A stretch of DNA of 64,000 nucleotides, taken from NCBI RefSeq assembly GCF_002217355.1, contig NZ_MUHA01000010.1, positions 32,421-96,420 on the forward strand, read 5' to 3'. The stretch comes from Flavobacterium oncorhynchi. Lineage in GTDB: Bacteria > Bacteroidota > Bacteroidia > Flavobacteriales > Flavobacteriaceae. The notes beneath the pieces were generated by a model. The model ran no database searches and had not been told where the DNA came from. It saw only the letters and a list, made by a program, of their open reading frames with translations. This document shows, piece by piece, positions 52,571 through 59,821 of this stretch. Position 1 is the stretch's first letter; each line of letters starts with the position of its first letter. The translations under genes and the position numbers were made by a program.

Positions 52571-52642
52571 GTTTTCTAAAGGTTCTAAGATACTAAGGAA
52601 CTAAGGTTCTAAGTTTCTTTAACAATCGAAAAACTTACTATT

Positions 52643-52745
52643 TGTCATTTCAACGAAGGAGAAATCGCACTAGTATATCGACAAAGATTGGCGACTTTCT
52701 TTTACGGATTTCCGCGTGTGATTTCTCCTTTCAGTCGAAATGACA
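52643..52745. repeat. Inner palindromic repeat (GTCATTTCGA type)
   Basis: TGTCATTTCAACGAAGGAG (from 52643) and CTCCTTTCAGTCGAAATGACA (to 52745) form a long imperfect hairpin, arms about 28 and 30 bases, around 45 bases. This GTCATTTCGA/GGAGAAATC sequence type is recognised as common in Bacteroidota spacers. Confidence 0.65.
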
Positions 52746-52771
52746 TAAAATGAGAAAATATTATAAATACA

Positions 52772-52804
52772 AAACCCGACAGATTTTAAAAATCTGTCGG
52801 GTTT
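52772..52804. terminator. Bidirectional terminator between ABC exporter and alaS (CTGTCGGGTTT family)
   Basis: A perfect 15-base stem (52772-52786 and 52790-52804; core CCCGACAGA/TCTGTCGGG) with a TAA loop is followed by TGTTTTT. Compared with 22706-22738 one base pair differs and is compensated, so the hairpin is under structural selection or recently copied. It lies between convergent genes. Confidence 0.8.
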
Positions 52805-52857
52805 GTTTTTCATATATCAAAACCTCAGAGCCTTAGTCCCTTAGTATCTCAGAACCT

Positions 52858-55488
52858 TTATTTAACAAAATCAACCGCTTTAGCCAAAGCCTCAGCAATT
52901 CCGTCAACATTTTTACCTCCTGCAGTTGCGAAGAAAGGTTGTCCTCCTCCTCCACCTTGAATATATTTTCCTAATTCGCGAACAACTTGTCCAGCGTTTA
53001 AGTTTTTGGCAGCTACAACTTCTTTAGAAATATAACATGTTAACATTGGCTTACCTTCGTGAGCTGTAGCGAAAACTACAAATAGATTATTATAAGAATT
53101 ACCCAATTCATAAGCTAAATCTTTTGCTCCTTCTGGATTTAAATCTACTTGTTTAGCTAAGAATTGAACTCCGTTGATTTCTTGCAATTCTTTCGCCAAA
53201 TCCGCTTTCATATTTTTAGCTTTATCTTTCAATAAAACCTCCAATTGTTTTTTCAATTGAGCATTTTCGTCTTGCAATGCCTGAATCGCTTTTACAGGAT
53301 CTTGAGCGTTTTTAAGTGCTTCTTTAATTTCACTAAAAGAAACAGCTTGAGACTCAAAATACTCTTTTGCTGCCTCACTTGTAATGGCTTCAATTCTTCT
53401 AATCCCTGATGCAACAGCACCTTCAGAAACAATTTTAAAATGCCAAATATCAGATGTATTTGCAACGTGTGTTCCTCCGCATAATTCAACTGAATCTCCA
53501 AATTTAATCATACGAACTAAATCGCCGTATTTCTCTCCAAACAAAGCAATTGCGCCTTCTTCAAGAGCTTGATCTTTTGGGATTGCTCTTTTCTCGATTA
53601 ATGGTAGACTTTCACGAATCCTTGCATTTACGAAATTCTCTACTTCTGCCAATTCCTCGTCACTAACTTTAGAAAAGTGTGAAAAGTCAAAACGTAATGA
53701 AGAATTACGAACCATCGAACCTTTTTGCTCAATATGAGTTCCTAAAATTTTTCTCAAACCTTGGTGCAATAAATGCGTAGCCGAATGATTTGATGAAGTT
53801 TTAGCTCTTTGAGTAGCATCTACAACAGCATTAAAAGTTCCTGTAATATTTTCAGGCAGCGATTTTGCTAAATGTATTGTTTGGTTATTCTCTTTTTTAG
53901 TATCGATGATATAAATAATATCTCCGTTTTGAGATTCTAAATATCCTTTATCACCTGTTTGTCCTCCGCTTTCTCCATAAAATGGAGTTGCATTGAAAAC
54001 CAATTGGTAGATTTCACCATCTTTTACACTGTCAACTCTACGGTATTTTGTTATTTTTACTTGGTGAGATAATCTGTCATAACCTATAAACTCCTGAATA
54101 TCATCTTCAACAATTACGTTCCAGTCTCCAGCCGTAACTTTTGAAGCAGCACGAGATCTTTCTTTTTGTAATTGCAATTGTTCTTGGAATCCAGCTTCAT
54201 CCAGTTTCAATCCTTTTTCAGAAAGAATCAAAGCCGTTAAATCGATTGGAAAACCATAAGTATCATACAATTCGAATGCTTTTTTACCATCGATTGTATC
54301 ACCTTGATTATTTAAAATTACAGCATCTAAAAGAATCAAACCTTGATCTAATGTACGTAAGAAAGAGTTTTCCTCTTCACGAATTACATTCGAACAAAGT
54401 GCTTTCTGCGTTCTGATTTCTGGGAAAGAATCTCCCATTTGCTCGCTCAAAGTTTCAACCAATTTATAAATGAATGGCTCTTTTGTGTTTAAGAATGTAA
54501 ATCCGTAACGAATTGCACGACGCAAAATTCTACGAATTACATATCCAGCTCCTGTATTTGACGGTAATTGTCCATCGGCAATAGCAAAAGCTACAGCACG
54601 AACGTGATCTGCCACAACACGAATTGCGATATTTACTTTGTCTTCGGCTTCGTTTGAAGCTTTAACAGTATAATTTGCTCCTGTAATAGTTTCGATTTCT
54701 CTAATCAAAGGCATGAAAACATCAGTATCATAGTTTGATGTTTTTCCTTGTAATGCCATACACAAACGCTCAAATCCCATTCCGGTGTCAACGTGTTGTG
54801 CAGGAAGTTTTTCTAGAGAACCGTCAGCTTTACGGTTGAATTCCATGAATACATTATTCCAGATTTCAACAACTTGCGGATGATCGTTATTCACCAAACT
54901 TTTTCCAGAAACTGCAGCTTTTTCTTCTGGAGTACGTAAATCAACGTGAATTTCAGAACAAGGTCCGCATGGTCCTTGATCTCCCATTTCCCAGAAATTA
55001 TCTTTTTTATTTCCAAGAATAATTCGGTCTTCGTCAATTAAAGTTTTCCAAATATCCCAAGCTTCCTGATCAAACGGAACGTTATCTTCTTTACTTCCTT
55101 CAAAAACAGAAACATAAAGATTCTCTTTTGGAATTTTATACACTTCTGTCAATAATTCCCAAGCCCAGTTGATTGCTTCTTTCTTAAAATAATCTCCAAA
55201 AGACCAGTTTCCTAACATCTCAAACATAGTGTGGTGGTAAGTATCGATACCAACCTCTTCAAGATCATTATGTTTTCCTGAAACACGAAGACATTTTTGC
55301 GTATCGGCGATTCTTGGACTTTTTGGAGTTCCATTCCCTAAGAAAAATTCTTTAAACTGGGCCATTCCCGAGTTATTGAACATTAAGGTTGGATCGTCTT
55401 TAAGTACAATAGGAGCCGAAGGAACAATTGTATGCCCTTTACTCTCAAAAAAATCTAAAAATTGTTTACGTACGTCTTGTGATTTCAT
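52858..55488 (-). CDS. alaS: Alanine--tRNA ligase
   Basis: AlaRS charges tRNA-Ala and clears mischarged Ser and Gly. The 876 residues are normal length. The class II core opens with [20 protein letters not shown] and has [18 protein letters not shown] and [24 protein letters not shown]. The editing domain shows the zinc/active-site motifs HSATHLLH and ELCGGTHV. The C-terminal C-Ala domain ends with [14 protein letters not shown]. The stop codon overlaps the arm of a repeat (52836-52859). A minus-strand -7 box (55687-55694) lies about 200 bases upstream. Confidence 0.97.
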   Translation of the reverse strand: MKSQDVRKQFLDFFESKGHTIVPSAPIVLKDDPTLMFNNSGMAQFKEFFLGNGTPKSPRIADTQKCLRVSGKHNDLEEVGIDTYHHTMFEMLGNWSFGDYFKKEAINWAWELLTEVYKIPKENLYVSVFEGSKEDNVPFDQEAWDIWKTLIDEDRIILGNKKDNFWEMGDQGPCGPCSEIHVDLRTPEEKAAVSGKSLVNNDHPQVVEIWNNVFMEFNRKADGSLEKLPAQHVDTGMGFERLCMALQGKTSNYDTDVFMPLIREIETITGANYTVKASNEAEDKVNIAIRVVADHVRAVAFAIADGQLPSNTGAGYVIRRILRRAIRYGFTFLNTKEPFIYKLVETLSEQMGDSFPEIRTQKALCSNVIREEENSFLRTLDQGLILLDAVILNNQGDTIDGKKAFELYDTYGFPIDLTALILSEKGLKLDEAGFQEQLQLQKERSRAASKVTAGDWNVIVEDDIQEFIGYDRLSHQVKITKYRRVDSVKDGEIYQLVFNATPFYGESGGQTGDKGYLESQNGDIIYIIDTKKENNQTIHLAKSLPENITGTFNAVVDATQRAKTSSNHSATHLLHQGLRKILGTHIEQKGSMVRNSSLRFDFSHFSKVSDEELAEVENFVNARIRESLPLIEKRAIPKDQALEEGAIALFGEKYGDLVRMIKFGDSVELCGGTHVANTSDIWHFKIVSEGAVASGIRRIEAITSEAAKEYFESQAVSFSEIKEALKNAQDPVKAIQALQDENAQLKKQLEVLLKDKAKNMKADLAKELQEINGVQFLAKQVDLNPEGAKDLAYELGNSYNNLFVVFATAHEGKPMLTCYISKEVVAAKNLNAGQVVRELGKYIQGGGGGQPFFATAGGKNVDGIAEALAKAVDFVK

Positions 55489-55580
55489 GTTTTATAATGA
55501 GATAATTTGAAAATGTGTCAATTAGATAATGCGACAATTAAATAATTAAAAATAATTCTTAAACAATAATTAACTAATTG

Positions 55581-55605
55581 TCACATTTTCTAATTATCTA
55601 ATTAT
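55581..55605. repeat. Dispersed AT-rich spacer repeat, copy 2
   Basis: Twenty-five bases are identical to 4563-4587. In this copy the sequence also forms an imperfect inverted repeat with 55492-55550 (GATAATTTGAAAATGTG... against ...CACATTTTCTAATTATC). It lies in the alaS/M23 divergent spacer. Confidence 0.65.
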
Positions 55606-55653
55606 CTAATTGCTTTATCTTGAAAAAAAGCCCCGAACAACTGAAACATTTAC

Positions 55654-55661
55654 TAATTTTG
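55654..55661 (+). promoter_or_regulatory. Putative -7 element of the M23 peptidase gene
   Basis: TAATTTTG matches TANNTTTG perfectly, 47 bases before the ATG at 55709. Only the -7 half is recognisable. Confidence 0.45.
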
Positions 55662-55686
55662 TTCGACTAACTACTTTTACAAGCTG

Positions 55687-55694
55687 CAAAAATA
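55687..55694 (-). promoter_or_regulatory. Putative -7 element of alaS
   Basis: The minus strand reads TATTTTTG, followed by CAGC, a perfect TANNTTTG match. It lies 199 bases from the alaS start, leaving a leader that contains the 55581 repeat. Confidence 0.4.
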
Positions 55695-55708
55695 GGGTAT
55701 TTTAAAAT

Positions 55709-56686
55709 ATGGCGAAAGTAAAATATTATTACGACTCAGAAAATCTGGCTTATACAAAAATAAAAACCAGAAAAAGGATTAAATTCGGCTATGTTATGCT
55801 GTTTTTATTGGCTTCGGCGTTATTTGGTTTTTTAGTTTTTGTACTTCTGCTAAACACTCCCTATTTTGAAACCCCAAAAGATCGTTTGCAAGCACGTGAA
55901 ATCGAAAATCTAAAACTGCATTATTCTATTTTGAATAAAAAAATGGATGAAATTGACGCTGTTGCTGAAGCACTAGAAGATCGAGACAATAATATTTACA
56001 GAGTTTATTTTAATAAAGCTGAAATTCCAGATTCTATTAGAAAAGCTGGATTTAGAGATCCTGAAAGATATAAAAGATTAGAAGGATACAATAATTCGCA
56101 ATTGGTTCTAAACACCACAAAACGAATCGATAAACTTTCAAAGGAGCTGGCAATTCAATCTAAATCATTAGACGAAATATTAAAATTGGCAAGCACTAAA
56201 GGAAACTTATTGTTAGCCATTCCGGCAATTCAGCCCGTTCAAAATGAAAGTCTAAAAAGAGTTGCATCTGGTTTTGGATATAGAATCGATCCTTTTACGA
56301 AAGTGAGAAAAATGCACAACGGAATGGATTTTACTGCCAGCACTGGCTCTCCTGTTTTTGCCACTGGAGACGGTGTTGTCGAAAGAGCTGATGCGGCTGC
56401 ATCTGGATTTGGAAATCATGTTGTAATCAGGCATGGTTTTGGTTACGAAAGTTTGTACGCTCATTTAAGCAAGTACAATTGTCGACCGGGACAAAAAGTA
56501 AAAAGAGGAGATATAATTGGTTATGTAGGAAGCACCGGAAGATCTGAAGGACCGCATTGTCATTATGAAGTTCATAAAGATGGTAAAGTCGTAAATCCGC
56601 TGAATTTTTATTATGGAAACATTTCTGCAGTCGAATATGTTGCGATTTCTCAAATGGCAAACCAAGAAAATCAGTCATTAGATTAA
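55709..56686 (+). CDS. M23 family metallopeptidase (membrane-anchored)
   Basis: This 325-residue envelope endopeptidase is expected to cut peptidoglycan cross-links. It has an N-terminal cytosolic tail and one membrane segment (about 27-50, VMLFLLASALFGFLVFVLLL). A helical region follows (about 60-170), then the LytM/M23 domain (about 185-295). Zinc ligands are visible as His and Asp in MHNGMDF and the HxH in GPHCHYEVH, with a further His in SLYAHLSKY. It begins a same-strand run with merR, lemA and two TPM genes (46, 34, 91 and 3 bases apart). Confidence 0.9.
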   Translation: MAKVKYYYDSENLAYTKIKTRKRIKFGYVMLFLLASALFGFLVFVLLLNTPYFETPKDRLQAREIENLKLHYSILNKKMDEIDAVAEALEDRDNNIYRVYFNKAEIPDSIRKAGFRDPERYKRLEGYNNSQLVLNTTKRIDKLSKELAIQSKSLDEILKLASTKGNLLLAIPAIQPVQNESLKRVASGFGYRIDPFTKVRKMHNGMDFTASTGSPVFATGDGVVERADAAASGFGNHVVIRHGFGYESLYAHLSKYNCRPGQKVKRGDIIGYVGSTGRSEGPHCHYEVHKDGKVVNPLNFYYGNISAVEYVAISQMANQENQSLD

Positions 56687-56732
56687 TAGTATAAAAAGTA
56701 CTATTTTTGAAATAAATTAGAAAGAAAAAAAC

Positions 56733-57065
56733 ATGCACATTGAGCTTTCAAAAGATAAAAGATATTTCAGTATTGGCGAAGTTGCCAAAGCTTTTAATGT
56801 CAATGCATCATTAATTCGGTTTTGGGACAGCGAATTTGATATTCTGAAACCAAAAAAGAATGCCAAAGGCAACAGAATGTTTACGCCTGATGATATTACC
56901 AATTTACAATTGATTTATCATCTTGTTAAAGAAAGAGGTTTTACACTGGAAGGCGCAAAAACACACTTAAAAGAGGGTCAAAAGAAAACATTAGATAAAT
57001 TCGAAATAATACGTAAATTAGAGACGATAAAAACACAATTGAACGAAATAAAAAACGAATTGTAA
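56733..57065 (+). CDS. MerR-family regulator (short)
   Basis: This is a 110-residue DNA-binding protein with a MerR winged helix-turn-helix (about 9-78): YFSIGEVAKAFNVNASLIRFWDSEFDILKPKKNAKGNRMFTPDDI. A short coiled C-terminal helix (LDKFEIIRKLETIKTQLNEIKNEL) for dimerisation follows. There is no ligand domain. It lies between the M23 peptidase and lemA genes on one strand. Regulation of envelope genes is possible but not shown. Confidence 0.9.
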   Translation: MHIELSKDKRYFSIGEVAKAFNVNASLIRFWDSEFDILKPKKNAKGNRMFTPDDITNLQLIYHLVKERGFTLEGAKTHLKEGQKKTLDKFEIIRKLETIKTQLNEIKNEL

Positions 57066-57099
57066 TTAAAAATAGAAATAAACTTAAATCAAAACTAAT

Positions 57100-57684
57100 A
57101 TGAAAAAATGGTTAATCCCTGTAGGAATTATTGTTGTACTAATTGCTATTGTTGCATTTTGGTCAATTGGAATTAAAAATACTGCTTTACAGCACAGTCA
57201 AGCGGTTAACAAAGATTGGGGAAATGTACAAACTGCTTACCAAAGAAGAAATGACCTTATTGGAAACTTAGTAAACACGGTAAAAGGTGCTGCTGATTTT
57301 GAAAAATCAACTTTAACGGCGGTTATTGAAGCTCGTGCAAAAGCTACTTCTGTAACTATTGACCCAAGTAATGTAACTCCAGAACAATTAGCACAATTCA
57401 ACCAAGCTCAAAGCGGCGTAACTTCATCATTATCAAGATTATTGGTTTCTGTTGAGCAATACCCAACTTTAAAAGCTAATGAGAATTTCTTAAAATTACA
57501 GGATGAATTAGCTAGTACTGAAAACCAAATTTTAACAGCTAGAACTCGTTTTAACGAAAGCGTACAAGTTTATAATGGTTACATTTTATCGATCCCGAAC
57601 AAATGGTTCTTGAGTGAATACAAAGAAAAACCATACTTTGAAGCTGTAGCAGGTGCTGATAAACCAGTTGAAGTAAAATTCTAA
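57100..57684 (+). CDS. LemA family protein
   Basis: This 194-residue protein has one N-terminal membrane segment (about 4-24, LIPVGIIVVLIAIVAFWSIG). A long antiparallel helical part has the family motifs DWGNVQTAYQRRNDLIGNLVNTVKG and FNESVQVYNGYILSIPNKWF. LemA proteins are found next to TPM-domain genes in many bacteria, as here, and the pair is suspected of acting at the membrane. LemA function remains unknown. A long hairpin (57706-57754) separates it from the TPM genes. Confidence 0.92.
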   Translation: MKKWLIPVGIIVVLIAIVAFWSIGIKNTALQHSQAVNKDWGNVQTAYQRRNDLIGNLVNTVKGAADFEKSTLTAVIEARAKATSVTIDPSNVTPEQLAQFNQAQSGVTSSLSRLLVSVEQYPTLKANENFLKLQDELASTENQILTARTRFNESVQVYNGYILSIPNKWFLSEYKEKPYFEAVAGADKPVEVKF

Positions 57685-57705
57685 GAATTAGATTTAATAT
57701 TTTAG

Positions 57706-57754
57706 ATTAACGATTGTAGATTTTAGAATTAATCTGAAATCTACAATCGTTAAT
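57706..57754. repeat. 18-base perfect hairpin between lemA and TPM genes
   Basis: 57706-57723 and 57737-57754 are perfect inverted copies (core ACGATTGTAGATTT/AAATCTACAATCGT) with a 13-base loop. The sequence TTTTAGATTnnnGATTGTAGATTTTAGAATT resembles spacer repeats with TTTTAGA units such as 29552-29575. It could lower expression of the TPM genes. Confidence 0.65.
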
Positions 57755-57775
57755 TTTCACTCAAAAATAATTTCA

Positions 57776-58213
57776 ATGTCAAAAGTAGAAGATTTTTTAA
57801 GCAAAGAAGAAGAGCAAGAAATTGTTGAAGCTATTCGTATGGCCGAAAAAAACACTTCTGGCGAAATTAGAGTTCATATAGAAAGAACATCTTCTAAAGC
57901 TCATTATGACCGAGCTTTAGAAGTTTTTCATGAATTAAAAATGCATGAAACCAGATTAAAAAATGGTGTATTGCTTTATTTTGCTGTTGATGATAAAAAT
58001 TTTGTAATCTGCGGCGACAAAGGAATTAATGATTTAGTTGCAGACGATTTTTGGCATTGTACCAAAGACATTATGACTAATCATTTTAAATCCGGAAACT
58101 TTAAACAAGGTATTGTTGATGGCATTTTGAATGCAGGCGAGCAATTGAAAAAATATTTTCCTTCATTGGCAGACGATACAAACGAATTATCTAACGAAAT
58201 CTCAAAAGGATAA
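57776..58213 (+). CDS. TPM domain protein, soluble
   Basis: This 145-residue protein consists of a single TPM (TLP18.3/Psb32/MOLO-1) domain without signal peptide or membrane anchor. The start FLSKEEEQEIVEAIRMAEKNTSGEIRVHIE and the strand GVLLYFAVDDKNFVICGDKGIND are typical. Some plant TPM domains have phosphatase activity, and bacterial ones are unassigned. It is three bases ahead of the second TPM gene and follows lemA, so the three form a LemA-TPM-TPM operon. Confidence 0.85.
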   Translation: MSKVEDFLSKEEEQEIVEAIRMAEKNTSGEIRVHIERTSSKAHYDRALEVFHELKMHETRLKNGVLLYFAVDDKNFVICGDKGINDLVADDFWHCTKDIMTNHFKSGNFKQGIVDGILNAGEQLKKYFPSLADDTNELSNEISKG

Positions 58214-58216
58214 ATA

Positions 58217-59047
58217 ATGAAAAATTCAAAAAATAAAATCTTAAATTCCAATAGAATTTTTCAGTTTGCCTTTTTACTTATAGTGCTTTTTACTTCTAAT
58301 AGTATTTTTGCACAATTTGAGATTCCTAAAAAACCTGATTTTCAAACCTCGGTATATGATTATGCGAATGTTTTAAGTGCTTCTGAAAAAACGCAGTTAG
58401 AAGAAAAACTAATTCGATATTCAGATTCTACTTCAACACAAATTGTAGTCATTACAATTGAAAGTTTAAAAGGAGAAGACGTTAGTCAATTGGCAACAAA
58501 ATGGGCTCAAACTTGGGGGCTAGGCCAAGCAAAAGAAGACAATGGTGTTATTATCTTACTGGCAAAAGCCGAAAAGAAAATCGCTATAAATCCTGGATAT
58601 GGCTTGGAAGATAGATTGACAGCTGGTATTGGCGGAACCATTATTCGTAATATTATTATCCCTGAATTTAAAGCAGGAAGTTATTACCGTGGACTTGATA
58701 AAGGTGCCGACGCACTTTTTGACGTTTTTACTGGCAAATATAAAGGCGAACGCAAACAATCTAAAGGGAAAGATTTCCCAATACTCCCGTTCATTATAAT
58801 TGTTGTAATTGTTTTAATTTTACTCTCTCGAAATAAAAGAGACGGAGGAGGAAATTCTGGCAACAATGGCGGCGGCGGTCCCAGCCTGCTCGATGTAATT
58901 ATTCTAAGTAATCTTGGTAGAAGCAGCGGCGGATTTGGAGGTTTTGGCGGCGGATCATCTGGAGGTGGTTTTGGCGGAGGCGGAGGCTTCGGCGGTGGAT
59001 TTGGCGGCGGAGGATTCTCTGGTGGTGGTTCTAGCGGAGGCTGGTAA
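58217..59047 (+). CDS. TPM domain protein with Gly-rich C-terminus
   Basis: This 276-residue envelope protein has a signal-like segment (about 14-33, ending SIFAQ) and a TPM domain (about 35-165; YDYANVLSASEKTQLEEKLIRYSDSTSTQIVVITIE). A membrane segment (about 186-204, FPILPFIIIVVIVLILL) follows, then a tail of about 60 residues dominated by Gly, Phe and Ser ending GGGSSGGW. This YgcG-like plan is standard for LemA-linked TPM proteins. The Gly-rich tail raises local GC. Function unknown. Confidence 0.9.
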   Translation: MKNSKNKILNSNRIFQFAFLLIVLFTSNSIFAQFEIPKKPDFQTSVYDYANVLSASEKTQLEEKLIRYSDSTSTQIVVITIESLKGEDVSQLATKWAQTWGLGQAKEDNGVIILLAKAEKKIAINPGYGLEDRLTAGIGGTIIRNIIIPEFKAGSYYRGLDKGADALFDVFTGKYKGERKQSKGKDFPILPFIIIVVIVLILLSRNKRDGGGNSGNNGGGGPSLLDVIILSNLGRSSGGFGGFGGGSSGGGFGGGGGFGGGFGGGGFSGGGSSGGW

Positions 59048-59156
59048 ACTAATTTTGTTTTATATACCAATTCGGCTAAAGCTTAGTATCAAATTTTCTT
59101 TGTTTTAGGTTTCAAGTTTAAAAAATCTTACTTTTACAAATTACAATTCAATATAG

Positions 59157-59570
59157 ATGTTATCACATAAAGCAAAATACGCCCTTAAGGCCTTACTTTA
59201 TTTAGCAGAACAAGACGAAAATCACATTTCTAGAACTATAGAAATTGCTGATGGCGCTAACATTCCTAAAAAGTTTTTAGAACAGATTTTATTAGATCTA
59301 AAACGAGGACGTTTTGTGAGCAGCAAGCAGGGAAAATTTGGTGGATATTATCTGATAAAATCAAAAAACGACATCACTTTGGCAGAAATTCACCGATTAT
59401 TTGACGGTGCAATTGCACTTTTGCCATGCGCTTCTTTAAATTTTTATGAGCCTTGCTCTGATTGTAAAACCGAGTCTGAATGCAGTCTGCGTCACGGTTT
59501 AATGCTTATCAGAGATAAAACTTTGAAGGCAATGGAAGGCATCACAATCGCTTCATTAGTAAACAAATAA
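59157..59570 (+). CDS. Rrf2-family transcription regulator
   Basis: This 137-residue winged-helix regulator begins MLSHKAKYALKALLYLAEQ. Its recognition helix region is SRTIEIADGANIPKKFLEQILLDLKRGRFVSSKQGKFGGY. The C-terminal loop has four cysteines (Cys91, Cys100, Cys103, Cys109; PCASLNFYEPCSDCKTESEC), able to hold an iron-sulfur cluster as in IscR or NsrR. In Bacteroidota, Rrf2 regulators also appear at sulfur assimilation loci. It is followed by a palindrome, a -7 box, a short Cys-ending ORF and a TonB receptor, likely its target. Confidence 0.9.
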   Translation: MLSHKAKYALKALLYLAEQDENHISRTIEIADGANIPKKFLEQILLDLKRGRFVSSKQGKFGGYYLIKSKNDITLAEIHRLFDGAIALLPCASLNFYEPCSDCKTESECSLRHGLMLIRDKTLKAMEGITIASLVNK

Positions 59571-59582
59571 AAAAATATTTTC

Positions 59583-59608
59583 TAATTCCTAGTAAATCCA
59601 TAGAATTA
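59583..59608. promoter_or_regulatory. Candidate operator upstream of the short ORF and TonB receptor
   Basis: TAATTC (59583-59588) and GAATTA (59603-59608) are inverted at a 14-base spacing, directly before the -7 box at 59615. A bound Rrf2 dimer here would block the promoter. It is short, so chance is possible in AT-rich DNA. Confidence 0.4.
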
Positions 59609-59614
59609 ATTATA

Positions 59615-59622
59615 TATATTTG
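59615..59622 (+). promoter_or_regulatory. Putative -7 element of the sORF-TonB receptor transcript
   Basis: TATATTTG, followed by CCAAAA, matches TANNTTTG perfectly. It is 39 bases before the short ORF at 59662 and 199 bases before the receptor ATG, so both would be on one transcript distinct from rrf2. Confidence 0.6.
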
Positions 59623-59661
59623 CCAAAAATAATTAACAAACCATTTACAAAATTTTAACTC

Positions 59662-59769
59662 ATGAAAGTACATTTTAGTTCATCAGGTGTAACAAAACTT
59701 TGGCAAAACAATTCTACAAGACTTTTCGAAGCTGTGAAAAGCAATTCCTCTATAATGTGTATGTGTTGA
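59662..59769 (+). CDS. 35-codon leader-like ORF ending Met-Cys-Met-Cys
   Basis: This short ORF begins MKVHFSSSGVTKLWQ and ends SNSSIMCMC before TGA. It is Ser/Asn-rich, has no signal peptide, and uses Cys only at two of its last three codons (TGT ATG TGT TGA). It lies between a -7 box and the TonB receptor start (52 bases downstream), after an Rrf2 gene. I infer a leader peptide that senses charged tRNA-Cys (or Met), coupled to translation of the receptor. I saw no terminator between it and the receptor, so any control would be translational or by Rho. A small functional peptide is the other option. Confidence 0.5.
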   Translation: MKVHFSSSGVTKLWQNNSTRLFEAVKSNSSIMCMC

Positions 59770-59821
59770 TTTAAAAAAATTTTATTTTAAACTCTACTAA
59801 TCACATATACTTAATATAAAA

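Larger units (their letters stand above)
52578..52859. repeat. Outer arms of a nested palindromic repeat stack
   Basis: AAAGGTTCTAAGATACTAAG (from 52578, arm to 52601) and CTTAGTATCTCAGAACCTTT (to 52859, arm from 52836) are inverted copies agreeing at 22 of 24 positions. They enclose two further palindromes (52643-52745 and 52772-52804). The right arm runs into the alaS stop codon (52858-52860). No coding frame or transposase lies inside. Confidence 0.7.

Noticed and set aside
52571..52860. Insertion sequence with terminal inverted repeats
   Set aside because: No reading frame of useful length or transposase motif lies between the arms. The contents are further palindromes.
58684..59070. A Pro-rich antisense frame of 128 codons opposite the second TPM gene
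   Set aside because: It is the complement of Gly codons (GGN to CCN) in the Gly-rich tail and has no independent support.
59770..59821. Intrinsic terminator between the Cys-ending ORF and the TonB receptor
   Set aside because: Only weak A/T pairing is present and there is no GC stem, so classical transcription attenuation is not supported there.
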